Source: Vanilla planifolia (taxonomy: Eukaryota; Streptophyta; Magnoliopsida; Asparagales; Orchidaceae). From it: DNA of 64,000 nt. The notes below the pieces were generated by a model, which did no database searches, was not told where the DNA came from, and was given only the letters and a program-made list of their open reading frames with translations. Positions within the stretch are counted from its first letter, which is position 1, and the number at the start of each line of letters is the position of its first letter. The stretch lies in the NCBI GenBank assembly GCA_023846275.1, contig CM043875.1:24780851-24844850 (forward strand), read 5' to 3'. Shown piece by piece: positions 39,301-52,800 of the stretch. The position numbers and the translations under genes are program-made.

Positions 39301-41237
39301 TCTGAAAAATTCACAAGTACACATCGAAGAGATGGTGAAAGGTTTCTCTTTTTGTATTCTTAAAAGACTATGATCTTCTTGATTGACATCCTTAATGTGT
39401 TTTAGGTTATTAGGCTTCTGCAGAAATTTCTTCAACCTTTCGCTTTTATACTTCCAATTGACAGTGCAGATCTATGAATATAACTGATGTCTTCCAAGTA
39501 TTTAGAAACTGAACTAATATGTTATGCGGCCATTTCCTGTTCAGTATGCTTAATTTAAATTGATCTAGTTAAGCTTCTTTTTTTACACTACATTTGAAGT
39601 TGAGCCTGGCTCATAGGATGTCGATTTGGGTTTGATCTGAGCCAACAGCTAATATTTGTAGCTATACCTGATTATCTTGCCAAATTAACAACCCCAGCAT
39701 ATGCATGTGATTACCTTTATGTTCTTTTATTGTGCTAAAGTTATTTAAGTTATGAAGAACTTGAGAGATTTCCTCCCCATGTTGTTCCTCATGCAAAGCT
39801 CACAATGCTCTCCTGATTGTTTCTTTTAAGCTTATATGTAAACTGATTTGATTTGCTGGAGCAGTTGAATCTTGTTCCTATAGCATGAAAAGGGGTAACA
39901 GTTGTTGTTCTTTTGCCTGATATTATTTGGTTTCTATGTTTTTTTTTTCTCATATGCTAATAAAGCAAATCCTATTAATGAATTTTTCTATTGTTGTTGT
40001 TGCGGTCATCTCTCTGAGACAACAATCGTCTTTACCTTGTATCGCAATTTTACATTTCTTGCAGCAGTCGTATACCAGTTCCTTACAAAGCAGCTTATTG
40101 CAACCCACTCTTCAACCTCTTAGAGATCTTGATCTTCCCTTCTCACCCTTGCTTACAACACAATCGGTTTCTGCAAAGCACAGTGCAGAGACCTCCATCA
40201 GTGGGCCGGCAATTTCCATGTCAGAGGTAAATTTTCTTTTTTCTTTTAGTTTTTTTTACCATAGGTTGATTCATTAGGTACTAAGAAGCCTTAAATCATT
40301 GATTAATTTGAACAAGGTTTGAAGACAAAACAGAGAGAACTTAATTTGGAGATTATTTGATAAAAATCTTAAAAGTTACCAAGTTTTCTAGGTTCCATTG
40401 TCGTTCACATACTCAATTTGCCTTTTGCAGGTGAAGCCAAATGCCTTTCCTAATCTTGAACCAAGCCAAAGCTCTTCAGGCAACAATGTTCCCGTTGGCC
40501 ATTCAATCCCCCAACAATTACCTATCCACCATTATTCTCAAGCAACACTTCCTTTGGGCCCATTTGCTAATGTGATAAGCTACCCATTCCTTCCCCCAAG
40601 CTACACTTACCTTCCTTCAGCTGCTTTCCCACAACCATACACGAGCAACGGCCCTTTCCATCAATCTCTAGCTGTTGCCCCCAACGCTGCCTTGAAATAT
40701 TCACTTCCACAGTATAAAAGCAACATATCTGTGTCCAGTTTAGCTCAGCCTCCCACCATAGCCGCTGCCTATGGAAATTATGTTGGTTCAACCACCTCTG
40801 GAAATACAACATTAGGACTTGATGAAGCATTAAGCTCTCAGTACAAAGAAGGAATGCATTACCTCCACCTCCAACAACAGGTAAAAAATTATCTAACCTT
40901 CTCTTCAACTTTAGTTTATATTTAAAACATTTGTCTCTTGTTTTACTGCTAGAATGAGAGCTCTCCAATGTGGGTCAATGGAGGCAGTTCACGAACCGTA
41001 TCACCCTTTCCCCACAACGCATTCTATGGCGTTCAAGGGCAGAATCAGCTCAACAGTTTTCGACAAGCACAACAACAACCCTCGGCCTACGGACCCATGG
41101 GATACCACAATTTGTACCAGGATCAGCTCGGCAGCCAGTCACACGAACACCATCAGAGCCCCGGCGAGGCAAACCACGACGGCTCCCACGGGAATCCTTC
41201 GCAGTCATCCCACCAGATGTGGCAGCACGGTTATTGA
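27310..41237 (+). CDS. GIP1: GBF-interacting protein 1-like protein (GIP1/DUF1296 family)
   Basis: Coding exons assembled by eye: 27310-27502, 31517-31560, 34305-34419, 34512-34605, 36152-36840, 37556-37841, 37910-38189, 40065-40226, 40431-40880, 40953-41237. All introns are GT-AG, phases join and the total is 2,598 nt (865 aa), near the usual family length. Residues 20-79 form the GIP1 N-terminal domain: a UBA-like helical segment (TIKEIVNL, IYVTLKECGMDP, AVQRLL) then FHEVKSKRDKKKE. The remainder is low-complexity, Ser/Gln/Pro-rich and probably disordered: MADIVKMGRPQGK near residue 195, a Pro/Tyr/Leu-rich block around 670, and a His/Gln-rich end MWQHGY. Arabidopsis GIP1 binds G-box factors and enhances their DNA binding; related proteins are reported in other regulatory roles, so the exact function here is inferred. 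The gene lies upstream of and parallel to RWA. Confidence 0.88.
27503..31516 (+). other. Intron 1 of the GIP1-like gene
   Basis: This 4.0-kb intron splits the GIP1 domain after codon 64. It holds an A tract at about 28,231-28,250 and a T tract at 30,429-30,440. A 74-codon frame at 29,990-30,214 has no recognisable domain and is not accepted. An upstream AG at 31,502-31,503 competes with the chosen acceptor at 31,515-31,516. Confidence 0.7.
38190..40064 (+). other. Intron 7 of the GIP1-like gene
   Basis: A 1.9-kb T-rich intron lies between a donor at ATG|gtaatc and an acceptor at ttgcag|CAG. It contains an A tract at about 39,029-39,045. No nested gene is seen. Confidence 0.65.
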
Positions 41238-41540
41238 TCCCGGTCGACCACGGATCTTCGCTTGGGAAGTCGGCCGGTCCAATCCATTGGGATTCATGGT
41301 TCGACTGCATGGAAGCTAAGCTCGGTTCGGTTGCTCGATGTAATTCTAGACGTTTCAGAGTGTTCTTCAGGATTGTAGGCTAATGCGTGTGGGAGTAATT
41401 TAGCTTCGTTTTGTTTTGTTTTGTTTTGTTTTGTTTCGTGGTGAGTGAAACCCTTTGTCTCTTTTAAAGGTTATTTTAAATTAATCTAACATGCATCTAA
41501 TTGATTTCTTGAGGGCACATCTCTTGTATGCATTGTGTTA
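41238..41540 (+). other. 3' UTR of the GIP1-like gene
   Basis: Sequence after the TGA remains moderately GC-rich and then turns T-rich, as expected for a 3' UTR. It contains a (GTTTT)n run at 41,408-41,436. The polyadenylation site cannot be fixed. Confidence 0.5.
41408..41436. repeat. (GTTTT)n pentanucleotide repeat
   Basis: Five complete GTTTT units plus a partial unit lie in the inferred 3' UTR. Confidence 0.95.
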
Positions 41541-41698
41541 TGCTTACAGGGCCTCTGTTAGAAAAACTAAACTCAGCCTGTGAGATGCATCAAGCCCTTT
41601 CTGATCTATTGTTATTATGCAAGTTAAGTAATATTTGCTCTTCTTGGTTAATTATCTGGTGCTATAATTGGATGCTGGTGCGCTTGGGCACCCCCATC

Positions 41699-41778
41699 TT
41701 GCTGAGCAGGAGAAGGTGAAGGAGCTCGAGATCAAGAAGAGGCAGCTCTCAATGATCTTGATGTTTGGCTTCATTGTG
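41699..41778 (+). pseudogene. Lhc (chlorophyll a/b-binding) third-helix fragment
   Basis: A short open stretch reads EKVKELEIKKRQLSMILMFG then FIV. It parallels residues 207-228 of the Lhcb1 in this window ([20 protein letters not shown] then FV). At base level 'aaggtgaaggag' and 'atcaagaa' are shared, separated here by an extra 6 bp, 'ctcgag'. The chlorophyll-ligand Asn and the Gly-Arg pair are altered, the preceding Lhc helices are absent and the frame soon becomes unrelated. I read it as a small decayed Lhc-family fragment about 13 kb from the intact Lhcb1; given its shortness, chance similarity is possible. Confidence 0.45.
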
Positions 41779-41849
41779 AACCTCGTTAGCCCATTGAGCT
41801 CGAGATCAAGGACTGTTTTCATGACTAAATTTCGGGATAAAAAGGACAA

Positions 41850-43500
41850 TGTGATATTATTATCATGATCAACTGTTCAAAATGTTGTTGAAATTTATCA
41901 TATGGTAAAAGCAAAACATAAGAAAATTTAAGAAGAAATTATAAATGAATTAGGTCCTTGAAACTCTATTTAAAATTTTAATTATTATAATTTGCATTGG
42001 TTTTGTTTGGTTTTTTAGATTAGTTAAGCTTAGATGAGTTAGGTCCACTCGGTTAAGATCTTGACTAAGCTAAGCACAAGTGGGACACTCCTCTTTTATT
42101 TATTCTTTCTAAAGTATCATTTTGCATAATTGTATACTCCAATTATTCCATAACTAAAAAAATGTAGTTGTAGAAACCATGTGTGACTATAGTTATTGTC
42201 AAGTAGCAAAGGTTTAATTTAATATGTTGAATTTATGATTAATAAGAGGTATCCATCCATAGAATGTCAAAGATCAACGCTATATAGATATAAAAACATG
42301 TTGACATTGCATCTAATACTTAATTGTCTTTATATTAGAATATAGAGAAAGTTTGAAACACATTTTTCTCTCTTTAAATACTCATTATTTACACCTATAG
42401 ATCTTCACTTTCTCTAACTCTCTTACCAAGGAAAAGTCTTCTCTTTTTGAACAAATTCCTTGCCGTTTATGGATGCTAAGAGGTTCTTTTAATGCTTTAA
42501 AGCATAATAGCAACTTCTTAATGCATTCAATTCGAAGCATAACAATAAAAATCTTTAGAATTAATCCTCACGATTACATTGGTCAAAAGAATATATTGAA
42601 ATTTTTTGATAAAAACCAAAAACTTGATTACTTAATTTATAATCAATCATTGACTACATGTGATCATCACACTTTATATGATCAATAATCTAGTTATATT
42701 AATGAAAGCATGCCAATTCATCTAATCATTCAATAAGATTTCAAAACTCTTTCATCTTTGAAGATTGCTTTGATTTTGGACAATTATAGGATTTTAAATT
42801 ATCATTTAAAATTTGAAATTTAATTATTATCAAGAAGCTCACAAATTTCAAATAAAAAATAATTACTCTTTTGTAATTTGTTGTATAAGAAAATACATGA
42901 TCTAAATTAAATTAAGTAAAAATAAGATCACCAATAGGTCAAGAAAACATTAAGTTGAGCTATTAATAAGACATTTAAAAATTATAAAAATAGTAATACT
43001 TTGAACATATCTAATTAATAAGTTCGATTAAGAATTTATATAAAAATAAATTATACACAAACACATAAAATAAGATTTGTTATGTTTTATATAATCCACC
43101 AATTAAAAAGAAATCATCAAAACTTAAAGAGGATGAAAAAGGACTTTTGCCTTCTCAAGCACATGGTTTATATCGATCCAAAACTTTTTCGACTTGAGAA
43201 CGAAGATTGTAAGAAGCAAATAAAAGTTAATATTAGACAAAATAAAATGAACGAATAAAAAATACAAATAAAAAAACATAAAAAATATAAGATATATCTT
43301 CAACATTAAAAGAAAGAGACCAGATCTCGAGAATTAGAAGTTAAAAACAACACAACTAAATAAAAAAAATTCTTATGAAATTATTTATTTCTCGAACATC
43401 ATATTTATCATCCAAATTGTCTAGCATATATATTTCCAGATTAACAAAATACTAATTTAATAATATTTAATAAATATTAACTTTTATTTAACATCAAAAC
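41850..43500. other. AT-rich spacer between the GIP1-like gene and RWA
   Basis: No gene or recognisable element is seen. Short frames at 42,473-42,688 and 43,124-43,306 have no domain signature. Confidence 0.5.
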
Positions 43501-43599
43501 AGGAATAGATGAGAGCATTGAGTCGAATTATCGGATAAGATCAGTTCAGTATTGTTGATCCGTTAACCCGATCGAATTCGCATCAGTTTTTTTGTTTCT

Positions 43600-44054
43600 G
43601 TCGGACTCAAGCCTCGATTTTTTTGCTCGAATAAATAATGTTATTTTAGAAACGATGAACCTTGGCAGAGGGGAGAAGGCAGGGAATCAACAACCCTCCC
43701 AACCGCTTCCCTTGCTGTTCCTCGCCTCTCGCTTTCCAACCCCCGCGGAGAATGACCTATCGCCTGCCGGCACTCCAACTGTTTGCTTCAGATCTGCTCT
43801 ATCGCATCGCTTAAATCCTCGCATTACTCCCTCGACCCCCTCGTGTTGATGAAGATTCGCCACCGGCGGTGCCTCTGAGCTGCGTGGTGGGGGATACGCG
43901 AGGGAGGCGGGGATCCACATTTCTCTTCTCGTCGGAACTAGGTTCTGCTATTTCGTCTCTCTGATTCGTTCTTTGCCGACTTCCTGATGAGATCTGAATG
44001 CTGATTCAGCTTCTTTTCTATCCTATTTCTGTCGTTGAATGCAGAGGAACAAAC
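43600..44054 (+). other. RWA promoter-proximal region and spliced 5' leader
   Basis: The sequence becomes GC-rich from about 43,650. A plausible leader intron runs 43,942-44,044, between 'aactag|gttctg' and 'aatgcag|aggaac', leaving a short second leader exon before the ATG at 44,055. Several upstream ATGs (for example 43,651) lie in the first leader exon if transcription starts early enough. The transcription start is unknown. Confidence 0.5.
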
Positions 44055-47000
44055 ATGGTGGAATCTGGTTCGTTGACTGCTGGTCAGGTGGAGTTTTCCT
44101 GGTTTTAATTTGTCGAATCTGAAGCTAGATTGCTTTAATTTGTTTGTTCATTTGATGATTCTGGCCATACTTTGTTTTCATCGACTCTTCTTGTTTTTCA
44201 TGTCCTGCTGGCGCGGTGTTTTTAATTGGATCTGCTGTTTGTATAAAGCTAGGTGATCCTTGAAAAGCTTACAAAATTTATGAATTGTCTTTACCAATTA
44301 GTATTATGGGGAATAGTGAAGCAAAAAAAAAAAAAAAAAAAAAAAAAAACGATGAGTGAACTATTGCGGTTTGTTGGCGTTGAAAAGTGGCAGGAAAATT
44401 TTTTTTTGGTTGTCTTCATTTGATGGAACCGAAGGAGCTTGCACCAATATCTGATAACACGTAGTGCCATTAGTGGCGATAGGGATTAATGGCATTTTTT
44501 TTTTGCTTGGATTTGATCCTCTAGTTATCTTTAATAAATTGCTAATGGATGCTTGAGCGAATTGATGGTTCTACTTTTGTCATGGTACACAGTTGATGAC
44601 TGCAAACCTTCCTTCTTAATCTTGAATGATTCATCATATATTGAACAGAAATTGAATCTCATGTTACACATGGGGAGTCATAATTAAGGCAAATGACCAG
44701 CCAACAGATAATGAACCCAAGTAGTAAGGATAATAGTACTTGTGATAAAGTGGGGTATTCAAATGTTGGCTGAGTACTCACATTGGAATAAGGCTGATGA
44801 TGATGATTTTCATGCATGCATACAAATATATTAATAATAGGTACATGATTCTTGGTTGACAATCATAAATACATGCATGCATCAAAGTAACTAAATACAC
44901 ATTGGAGAGAATCTTGTGATATTGAAGTGTATGCGATAGTATTACCAATAGTAATGGTATTGGAATGATATCAAAGGCTTGTGTGGTGATGTTCCACTGA
45001 CTCATGGGAAAGAAAATTTGGTCTTAAGTTGTGATTTGCATAAACTGATCATGTCAGCACTACTATGGATCACTTGAATAACAGTGTAGGCAAAGCACAA
45101 ATAATTTTATTTTCTTGAATAAAAGATGTGTTTGTACAAATTATAAAAATTTGAATGAGAGCTCTTTTTGTTTAATGAAATCATCCAATTCGCATGATCA
45201 TGTCTTGATACCATCCAATTGATTCAAGTGGCTTGAGTGAATGTATGTACCAAAAATAATAGAATACCATGGAGTTAGAATTGTAATTCAGCATAAATAC
45301 CATCACTTGATCTGTTTCTTAGATCAATTAGACAATTTAGTAGTCTCAACCTAACTAGTGCAAAAAAGAAGAGATTCTTGTGTTTCTAACTTAAGAAAAT
45401 AAATAAATGATCTTTGAGAGCCCAATTTAGATAAAGTGGAAGGTTGTGTCTGGTGATCGAAGAATATCATAAAAGTCATTAAATGTACATGATATGCTAG
45501 AGCACCTGTATGAATAATATCCAAACGAAGATCAAATAATAGAAAATAGAGCTAAATGTCTGGGCATGTAAGATGGAGGCAAAGGTGCATTATTTAGGCT
45601 CTAGCCATTGGTTTTCTTTGCTTTTTTGTCATTGTGGTATGGCTTTTTACAGTCGTTGAGTTCTAGGAAGCTGGGATAAATAGAAATGATGATTCATTTA
45701 TGTGGGTTAAGCAGAAATGGTTTGTATTGGAGAGCCAATTCCGATCTTACTTGTTAAAGATAAGATATTGTGAAGGATTAAATAATGAAGCTGTAATATG
45801 GAGACAAAAGATGCTTCATTAAGGTTGTAGGTAGTTAGCTCTACTTGCAGCAGCCTTGTTGTTCATGAAATCATGTTTATTGGCAGTTTGACACCTAGAG
45901 TTTGTTTGTTGATCCAGATTACCTCTGCTTCTCTTCCCTTTTATTAAATGAAAGGTTTCTTTCTAAGAGCTGCTTGAAAAAGTTTGAGTTAGCTATTATG
46001 CAGAAAAGTTGTTGTGCAACTTAACTTCCAAAAAAAAAAAAAAAACCATATCTGCTTGTTTTGTTCAATGGTTTTTCTCAGCAGAATTCCATCCTTCACT
46101 TAATGCAAAAATCGCATAGCCTTGTGTGATGACAAAGCCTATGTATTTAGATTGTGATTTGGTCCCTAGAGCAAGACAATGCTATTTAAGTCAATTGCAG
46201 CTTTTTATGTGGGACTAGGACAAGCTAAATTCTATTCTTTAGGCTTTGGCATAACTGCAGAAATTTTGGCATAAATTTATCCACTGATCTAGGAATTCAG
46301 TGATACAAAGTGCATTAAAAAACTGACAAATTGCATCTACGAAAGCTCCAAAAGTCATCGCAATGTATGACCTGATCTGTATTACATCTTTCAATTTTCT
46401 CGATTAACCCTTCAGGATGCTCCTTGAGCCCTGTATGGGTAATCTAAAGATCTCCGCAAGACTTATTCTTCCTTGACTAAGGCTATAGTAATCCCCTTGA
46501 TACCTTTCTTTTCCACGAGCAATCTTCCCATGAGACTAGCTTTTCCTTGTAGATTGCTCCTTATCGAAATCACCTTGGGCTATCCTTCTGAAGACTTGCA
46601 ATCAACTTTTATGGGTGTCTCTAAGTCATAAATCTTGTACCAAATCTTCTTGAAGCCCTCTTCCTTGAGGCTTTCTTTCGTCTGGCTATTATCTTTTGGG
46701 GCATAATTTGTGAGTCTATTATTCTTGAGCCAACTATCCGATTTTGGTTGTTCGTCGAAGGTCCAAACTTATCTTGAAACACCTCAAGAGTTCAATATCC
46801 CTCATAAATAGCTCTACGAGGGACCTTTTAACTTAACTAATGATTCACGGGGCTATAAATGTCCCTAAAAAGGGACCCTTTTACTTCCTTAAGTACATGA
46901 AGCCAAGTCTCCTCTCATAACAATCTCTTGCGCTTAAAAGAAATCTTTTATGTTAAATCTGATCTCCGGATCAGATAAGGCATGGAGTTCAGCTAATTTT

Positions 47001-49763
47001 ATGGTCCCTCAGATTGTTGGTAATCATTTGATTTCTGCAGGAATTTATTACCAACAATTATTTTTCTCTTTTTTTCCTTTAATAATGTACGCAGTTCCTG
47101 TTAATTTCAGTGTGTTTTATATGGGTGTGTGACCATCTTTCCTTAACTTCTTTTTTTTTTTCTTGATACACTCTCTGTTTGGCTTTTCTTAACTTTTTTG
47201 TTGGCTGACGTGGATTGCATTTTTTTTTTCAAATTTTGCTTCTTGCTCTCGTGTCAAGCCAGTATCTGGGTTTTGTCTTCCATTTAAGTTTTTGTGCTTG
47301 GTGTTTTTGTTGAATCTGAGTTTGCTGCTTGAAATCTTTGGTTTATTTATGTTCTCCATAATTATTTCTTTTTAAAAATGCGTTAATATTTCAAGCGTGC
47401 TGTAGTTTGTTGTTGTGATGGTCTTCCATGTTTATTATTTGCCGTAGAAAAAATTCCTGGTAGGCATTGAGTGTTATTATTGATATCTTTATGCGGTTTT
47501 CTGTTTCTTTGCCTTGCGTCACGTGGCATGCCTATATGATTCCAAGTTTTGGTACATTGTGAGAATGCTTAGTTTAGTGCGCATTGGCAATTCATTTATC
47601 TGTCCATTTTTTTTTTTATTTACTGAAACCACAATGCCGCTGAATTCCAATTCATGATGACATAGCCTTTGGAATTTACTTCAGCTCTTGACTTGAAACT
47701 TTCAAATTTTTTTGTAGCTCTTCCTTAAGTGCATAAGATATTTTCAAGATGATTTCCAGTTGTAGCATTAACAAATGGTTTGTGCATGCAGGTTTCTTTC
47801 CTGCTGGGGTTTATCCCTGTATTTACAGCATGGCTATATTCAGAAATTCTGGAGTACAGGAAATGCTCTTCTTTATCAAAAGTGTAAGATTCTTCTAGAG
47901 ACTAAATAAATCTGGCAAAACTTAATTGTTTAAATGTTATTAATACAGAAGCATCAGCTTCTGTTTCCGTATACTTGTGCCAACAACCTAGAGCTTGCTT
48001 CACTGAGAGATGCTTGAAAACGTGGTTGTTGATGTATTATCCTAGTTCCCTTTACATCCATTTTTATCATGCTTGGACTCACGAACTCTGCATAGAGGCA
48101 CTCATGCTATTATGTATTGAAGACCTTATTTTATTATGATTCACTGTTTAGAGAGGTTGCAGGGTTAAAATGTCGGCAACTTTGCGCATCTTGGCTATTT
48201 AGAGTAATCATGTTGCACAATGTACACAACCATGCATGCTTTGGCTGTATAACTTCTTTATAAATAATACAATATGGGAAGTAGATGGACTGCATCCTTT
48301 TTAAACGTGGACAAACGCAGCTCAGATGTTGGCTTTTTGCAACGTAGAACCAATTGTGTCACAATTTTTTTCATTATGTGGGCTTTGGTTAGCTGCTATG
48401 ATAAGTTTGTGGATTTGAATCAATAGTGTTTTCCTTTGCTAAATAACGGATTAAAATAGCATGTTTCAGTGCATACCTAACATGGGGGTTGGGTCCAAAT
48501 GATCTATGTACATATGATAAATGACAAATTCATAATCCGTCCCATGTGCAACAGCCAATTTCCTTCCATATTTCCAAATGATGCTTATTTTAATATCGTG
48601 GCTTCTTTGTTTCTGTATATTAATTTTTTTTCTTGTGTTTTTTATTTTTTGGCAAACGATGGAATGGTTCATATTGTATTCTAATTCAGTATCTTAGCAA
48701 GAAGCAAGTGGTTATATATTGTTCCTTTACATGTTAGGGATTTATTTGTCAAAAATGTGTTTTAGAACCATTTTGTTCAAATGACAATTATTTTTTGCAA
48801 AATATTTTTTGAATGACGTTTTGATTGATATATTTTACTCTTATAGTATTACTATTACAAAAATAATAAAACAGTGGTTAAGTGTTTTAAACCCAAACTA
48901 AGATACAAAAAGCTCTAGTACCTTTAGATATAGGTGTAAAACATATATATGGTGTTTTTGTTTGAAATTAACTAGTGATATATATCCAGTAGGAGCTGAT
49001 GATATGAGTATTTCATGGATAAAAGCATTGTTTTGGAATTTGGAAACATTCTCCTAATAAATCTATTTATTGAGATAAAATCCCCAACCTTATTTTGCGT
49101 CCTCTGTAACTTGTTGTAGCCATTCAGATAGCAATCTGGTTGAGCTAGGAAATGTAGTCAAAGAAGATGACCATGCAATGTTGCTTGAAGGGGGCTTATC
49201 AAAGTCTGCGTCTCAAAAATTCCAGAGCGCTTCTATCCGTACAACTTTGATCAGGTTATTATCAACAAGCATCTAATTTCTTTATATTGTAAATAAACAC
49301 TCGAAGTGCTATTTGATCACGAGTACAAGTTCCATATTAACATTTCTGATGTTGATGTGTGCTGCAGGTTTGTGACAATGGATGAATCTTTCTTAGTTGA
49401 AAATAGGGTTCTACTGAGGGCCATGTAAGTTTCTCACACAAACCTTTGATTTCATAGTCTTAATTTTTATGATTCATTGTCACAAACCTAATTATATCGT
49501 GCAGGTCAGAATTTGGTGGACTATTGGTCTACTTCTACATATGTGATCGAACCAACTTGTTTTCAGAAACCACTAAGGTCTGTTCAGTCATCTTTGGGTT
49601 AAAATTTTGCTAAAATATGCTAATATGCAGAATTTCTATATAGCCAGTGTTGATTAATATATGAGGCTTGTTTGTTCAAAAGAAATAAAAAAAAATGATT
49701 CGTTTTCTAACAAATCCGTAAAACTGAAGTTATAATTTTGAGAAAAATGTGAAAAGCTATAAG

Positions 49764-49815
<52 letters not shown>

Positions 49816-52800
49816 TATCTTGGATTAGTAAATTATTTAGTGTTAATTTAAAGAAGAAAATGTTAGACTAGTGGAAAATAATAATTTTGATACTTATATG
49901 TAAAAGCAAAGAATGTGCTTATTGCCCGATGTATACTTTTCTGCATCGGAATTGTTATACCATCATGAGTTTAATAGTTCTTTTTGACAGGAGTTTAATA
50001 GTTCCAATTTTATATACATAAACAGCTATTTTCTAGAATTGGATAGTAGATCAGTCATTTAAAAACAGTAGGAATCCAATATTCTCATCATAGAGAATTT
50101 TGCAATTTATGAAGAACTCAAAAAAAAAAAAAAAGTTGCAACGGTGAAGTTAGGTTGGCAGAAACTGATTACTGAGATAAATGCATGGAAATAAAATCTT
50201 GGCAAATAGACCTCTAAAGTGATAACTACCACAGTATAGGGGTTGCAATAATATTCTAAATTTGATTGCATGACAATTGATTCAATTTGAAATCAGCTCG
50301 ATCAATTGCTTGATAATTAATTAAATTTGGAATTGGCCCAATCTTTGGAGTTCAGTTTGAATTTCAAATCCAATTTTAAACTCTGGTTTATTTGAAACCA
50401 TTTGGTATTTCACTAGGCCAACCAATTTTTTTTGTTTGGAATAAATAGTAGAATTTTTTTTATCCTATCAACAATTGGTTCAATAAAAATCCAGTTGTGA
50501 AGTGCAGTAAAGAATTGGGTACCTCTAGTTCATGGTGCTGCATCTTTATGCCATTTTGGATTGGATCAAACCTTTGTCTTGTTAGATTGTCCTAGCATTT
50601 TTTTTAGCTGATGAAGTTGCAAAAGTGTAGTACTTTGCTTTGCACGTGCTTGATATATGAATGCTGAAAATGTAGTAATTTGCTTTGTTCTTGCATGATT
50701 TTAGGCTTGATTTGTGTCAAAATCATAACCATCTTTATTCAATCTAGAGTTTAAAACCAGTAGAAATAAAGAAATTTGAGTTTGGCTATTCTAGCTTGAA
50801 TTTTCAATGTCAGACCTTAGAAATGGTTGTATTGTTTTTAGATGATGTAAGTGAAAATAGCACCTATTGCAATCATATTAAAGTACTAGCTGGGGAAAGT
50901 GATTCTTGTCGCGATCAGAAAATTGGGATAAAACTAATGCTGCGATGATCAATGATGATAACATTGATGAAATCCATACGTTACTTGTTATTTTGGGTAT
51001 TTGCTAAAGGCATTTTTGCCATGAAATTTTTAGCTTTTACTTCATTTTCAATAGTTTCTAGTATTTGTAGTTACCTTTTATTATCTGCTTTTGAATGTGC
51101 CAGAGTTACAGCCGGGACCTTTTTCTCTTCCTGTACCTTCTTCTTATCATCGCTTCGGCCTTGACTTCTTTGAAAAAGCACCATGACAAATCAGCATTCT
51201 CAGGGAAGTCGATTCTTTACTTGAATAGGCATCAGACTGAAGAATGGAAAGGATGGATGCAGGTTGGCAACTATTAAGTTCAGCTTTCTTCTTGCTTTAT
51301 TTGTCTATAAGAGTTTGTTGTCTTGAAGTATGCTGATTGTACATTGCTGCTCCTTTTTGACCTATTGCATGCCAAAGCCAATTAAATGCACATGCTTGGC
51401 TTGTAATATGGTCACGTCAGAAAGCAGAGAAATTATTTGTCAATGTTTAGATTTCATTTACAGTGATCGGAATTAGGCGTCATCATAAAATTAGAACAAT
51501 AATGAAGTGAATTTGCATAAGTTTAGCGAGATGGTAAACTTAGTTCTATATTATGGAACTCATCCAAGATTCTTCTTGTACTTCATGCTATAGGTAAATA
51601 TGTAAGGTAAATCATAGAATAAAAAGTTAAATTTGTACTTTAATCATTTACAAACAGTTATTAACAGCAATTTATAGGCTGTCTTAAAAAAGTTGTTTTA
51701 GCTCCTTTTTGTTTTGGATAAACAGCAGAGCCATGCTTCTTCTCAGAAACAACATTACCTTGTTGCATTGGAATGATTATTGTCCATTTGTTCTATATGC
51801 AAGTTGTGAATATGAGGTCGTTTATATGTCAAATCATAACAATTATCATTTTTGTTACTGCTTACTCATCAATAAAATGGCGATCAAGATTCTTCGTCCT
51901 TTGGATGTATCCCATGTTTTAATAATACTTCTTATCTTTCAAGGTCTTATTTTTGATGTACCATTATTTTGCTGCCACGGAGATATACAATGCAATACGG
52001 GTGTTCATTGCTTCATATGTCTGGATGACTGGATTTGGAAACTTCTCTTATTATTATATAAGGAAGGATTTTAGCCTTGCTCGATTTGCTCAGGTTCGTA
52101 AAGGAAAGTTAAGACTCCATATCTAGTATTTCATTCATACAATTCTCGCCTGAACTAATTTCTTTTAACTATTTTAATCATGAAAAATGCAGATGATGTG
52201 GCGTTTAAATTTCTTTGTTATCCTCTGTTGCATTGTCCTCAACAATGATTACATGCTATATTACATCTGCCCAATGCACACTCTATTCACTCTCATGGTA
52301 TATGCAACACTTGGCATCTTCAACAAATACAATGAGATTGGATCTGTCATGGCCGTGAAGATCACCTCTTGCTTTTTCGTGGTTTTCTTGATTTGGGAAG
52401 TTCCCGGTGTTTTTGATCTTCTTTGGAGTCCTTTCACAATCTTTTTAGGTCTGTTTATCATCATCGGTTTTCCTTTAATCTCCTTGAATATTATAGGAAA
52501 GCAAATTCTTTACTTGTGCTTGTTGTTGCAGGATACAAAGATCCAGAACCTTCTAAAGCAAACCTTCCTCTTTTACATGAATGGCATTTCAGATCTGGCC
52601 TAGATCGCTACATATGGATCATTGGAATGATATATGCATACTACCATCCAAATGTAATCTTCTTTGACCATTGCTTCTATGAGTTAGCTGGGATGGTCTC
52701 TTTGGTCAGTATGTTGGTTTGTTATCTTTAAATGTTTTAAATCTTCTTCCATAATAGATCGAAAGATGGATGGAAAAGCTTGAAGAATGTGAAGCCAAGC

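Noticed and set aside
52187-52603. Long frame crossing RWA exon 8 into exon 9
   Set aside because: Beyond 52,448 it reads through the intron; the family sequence resumes in exon 9 in another frame.
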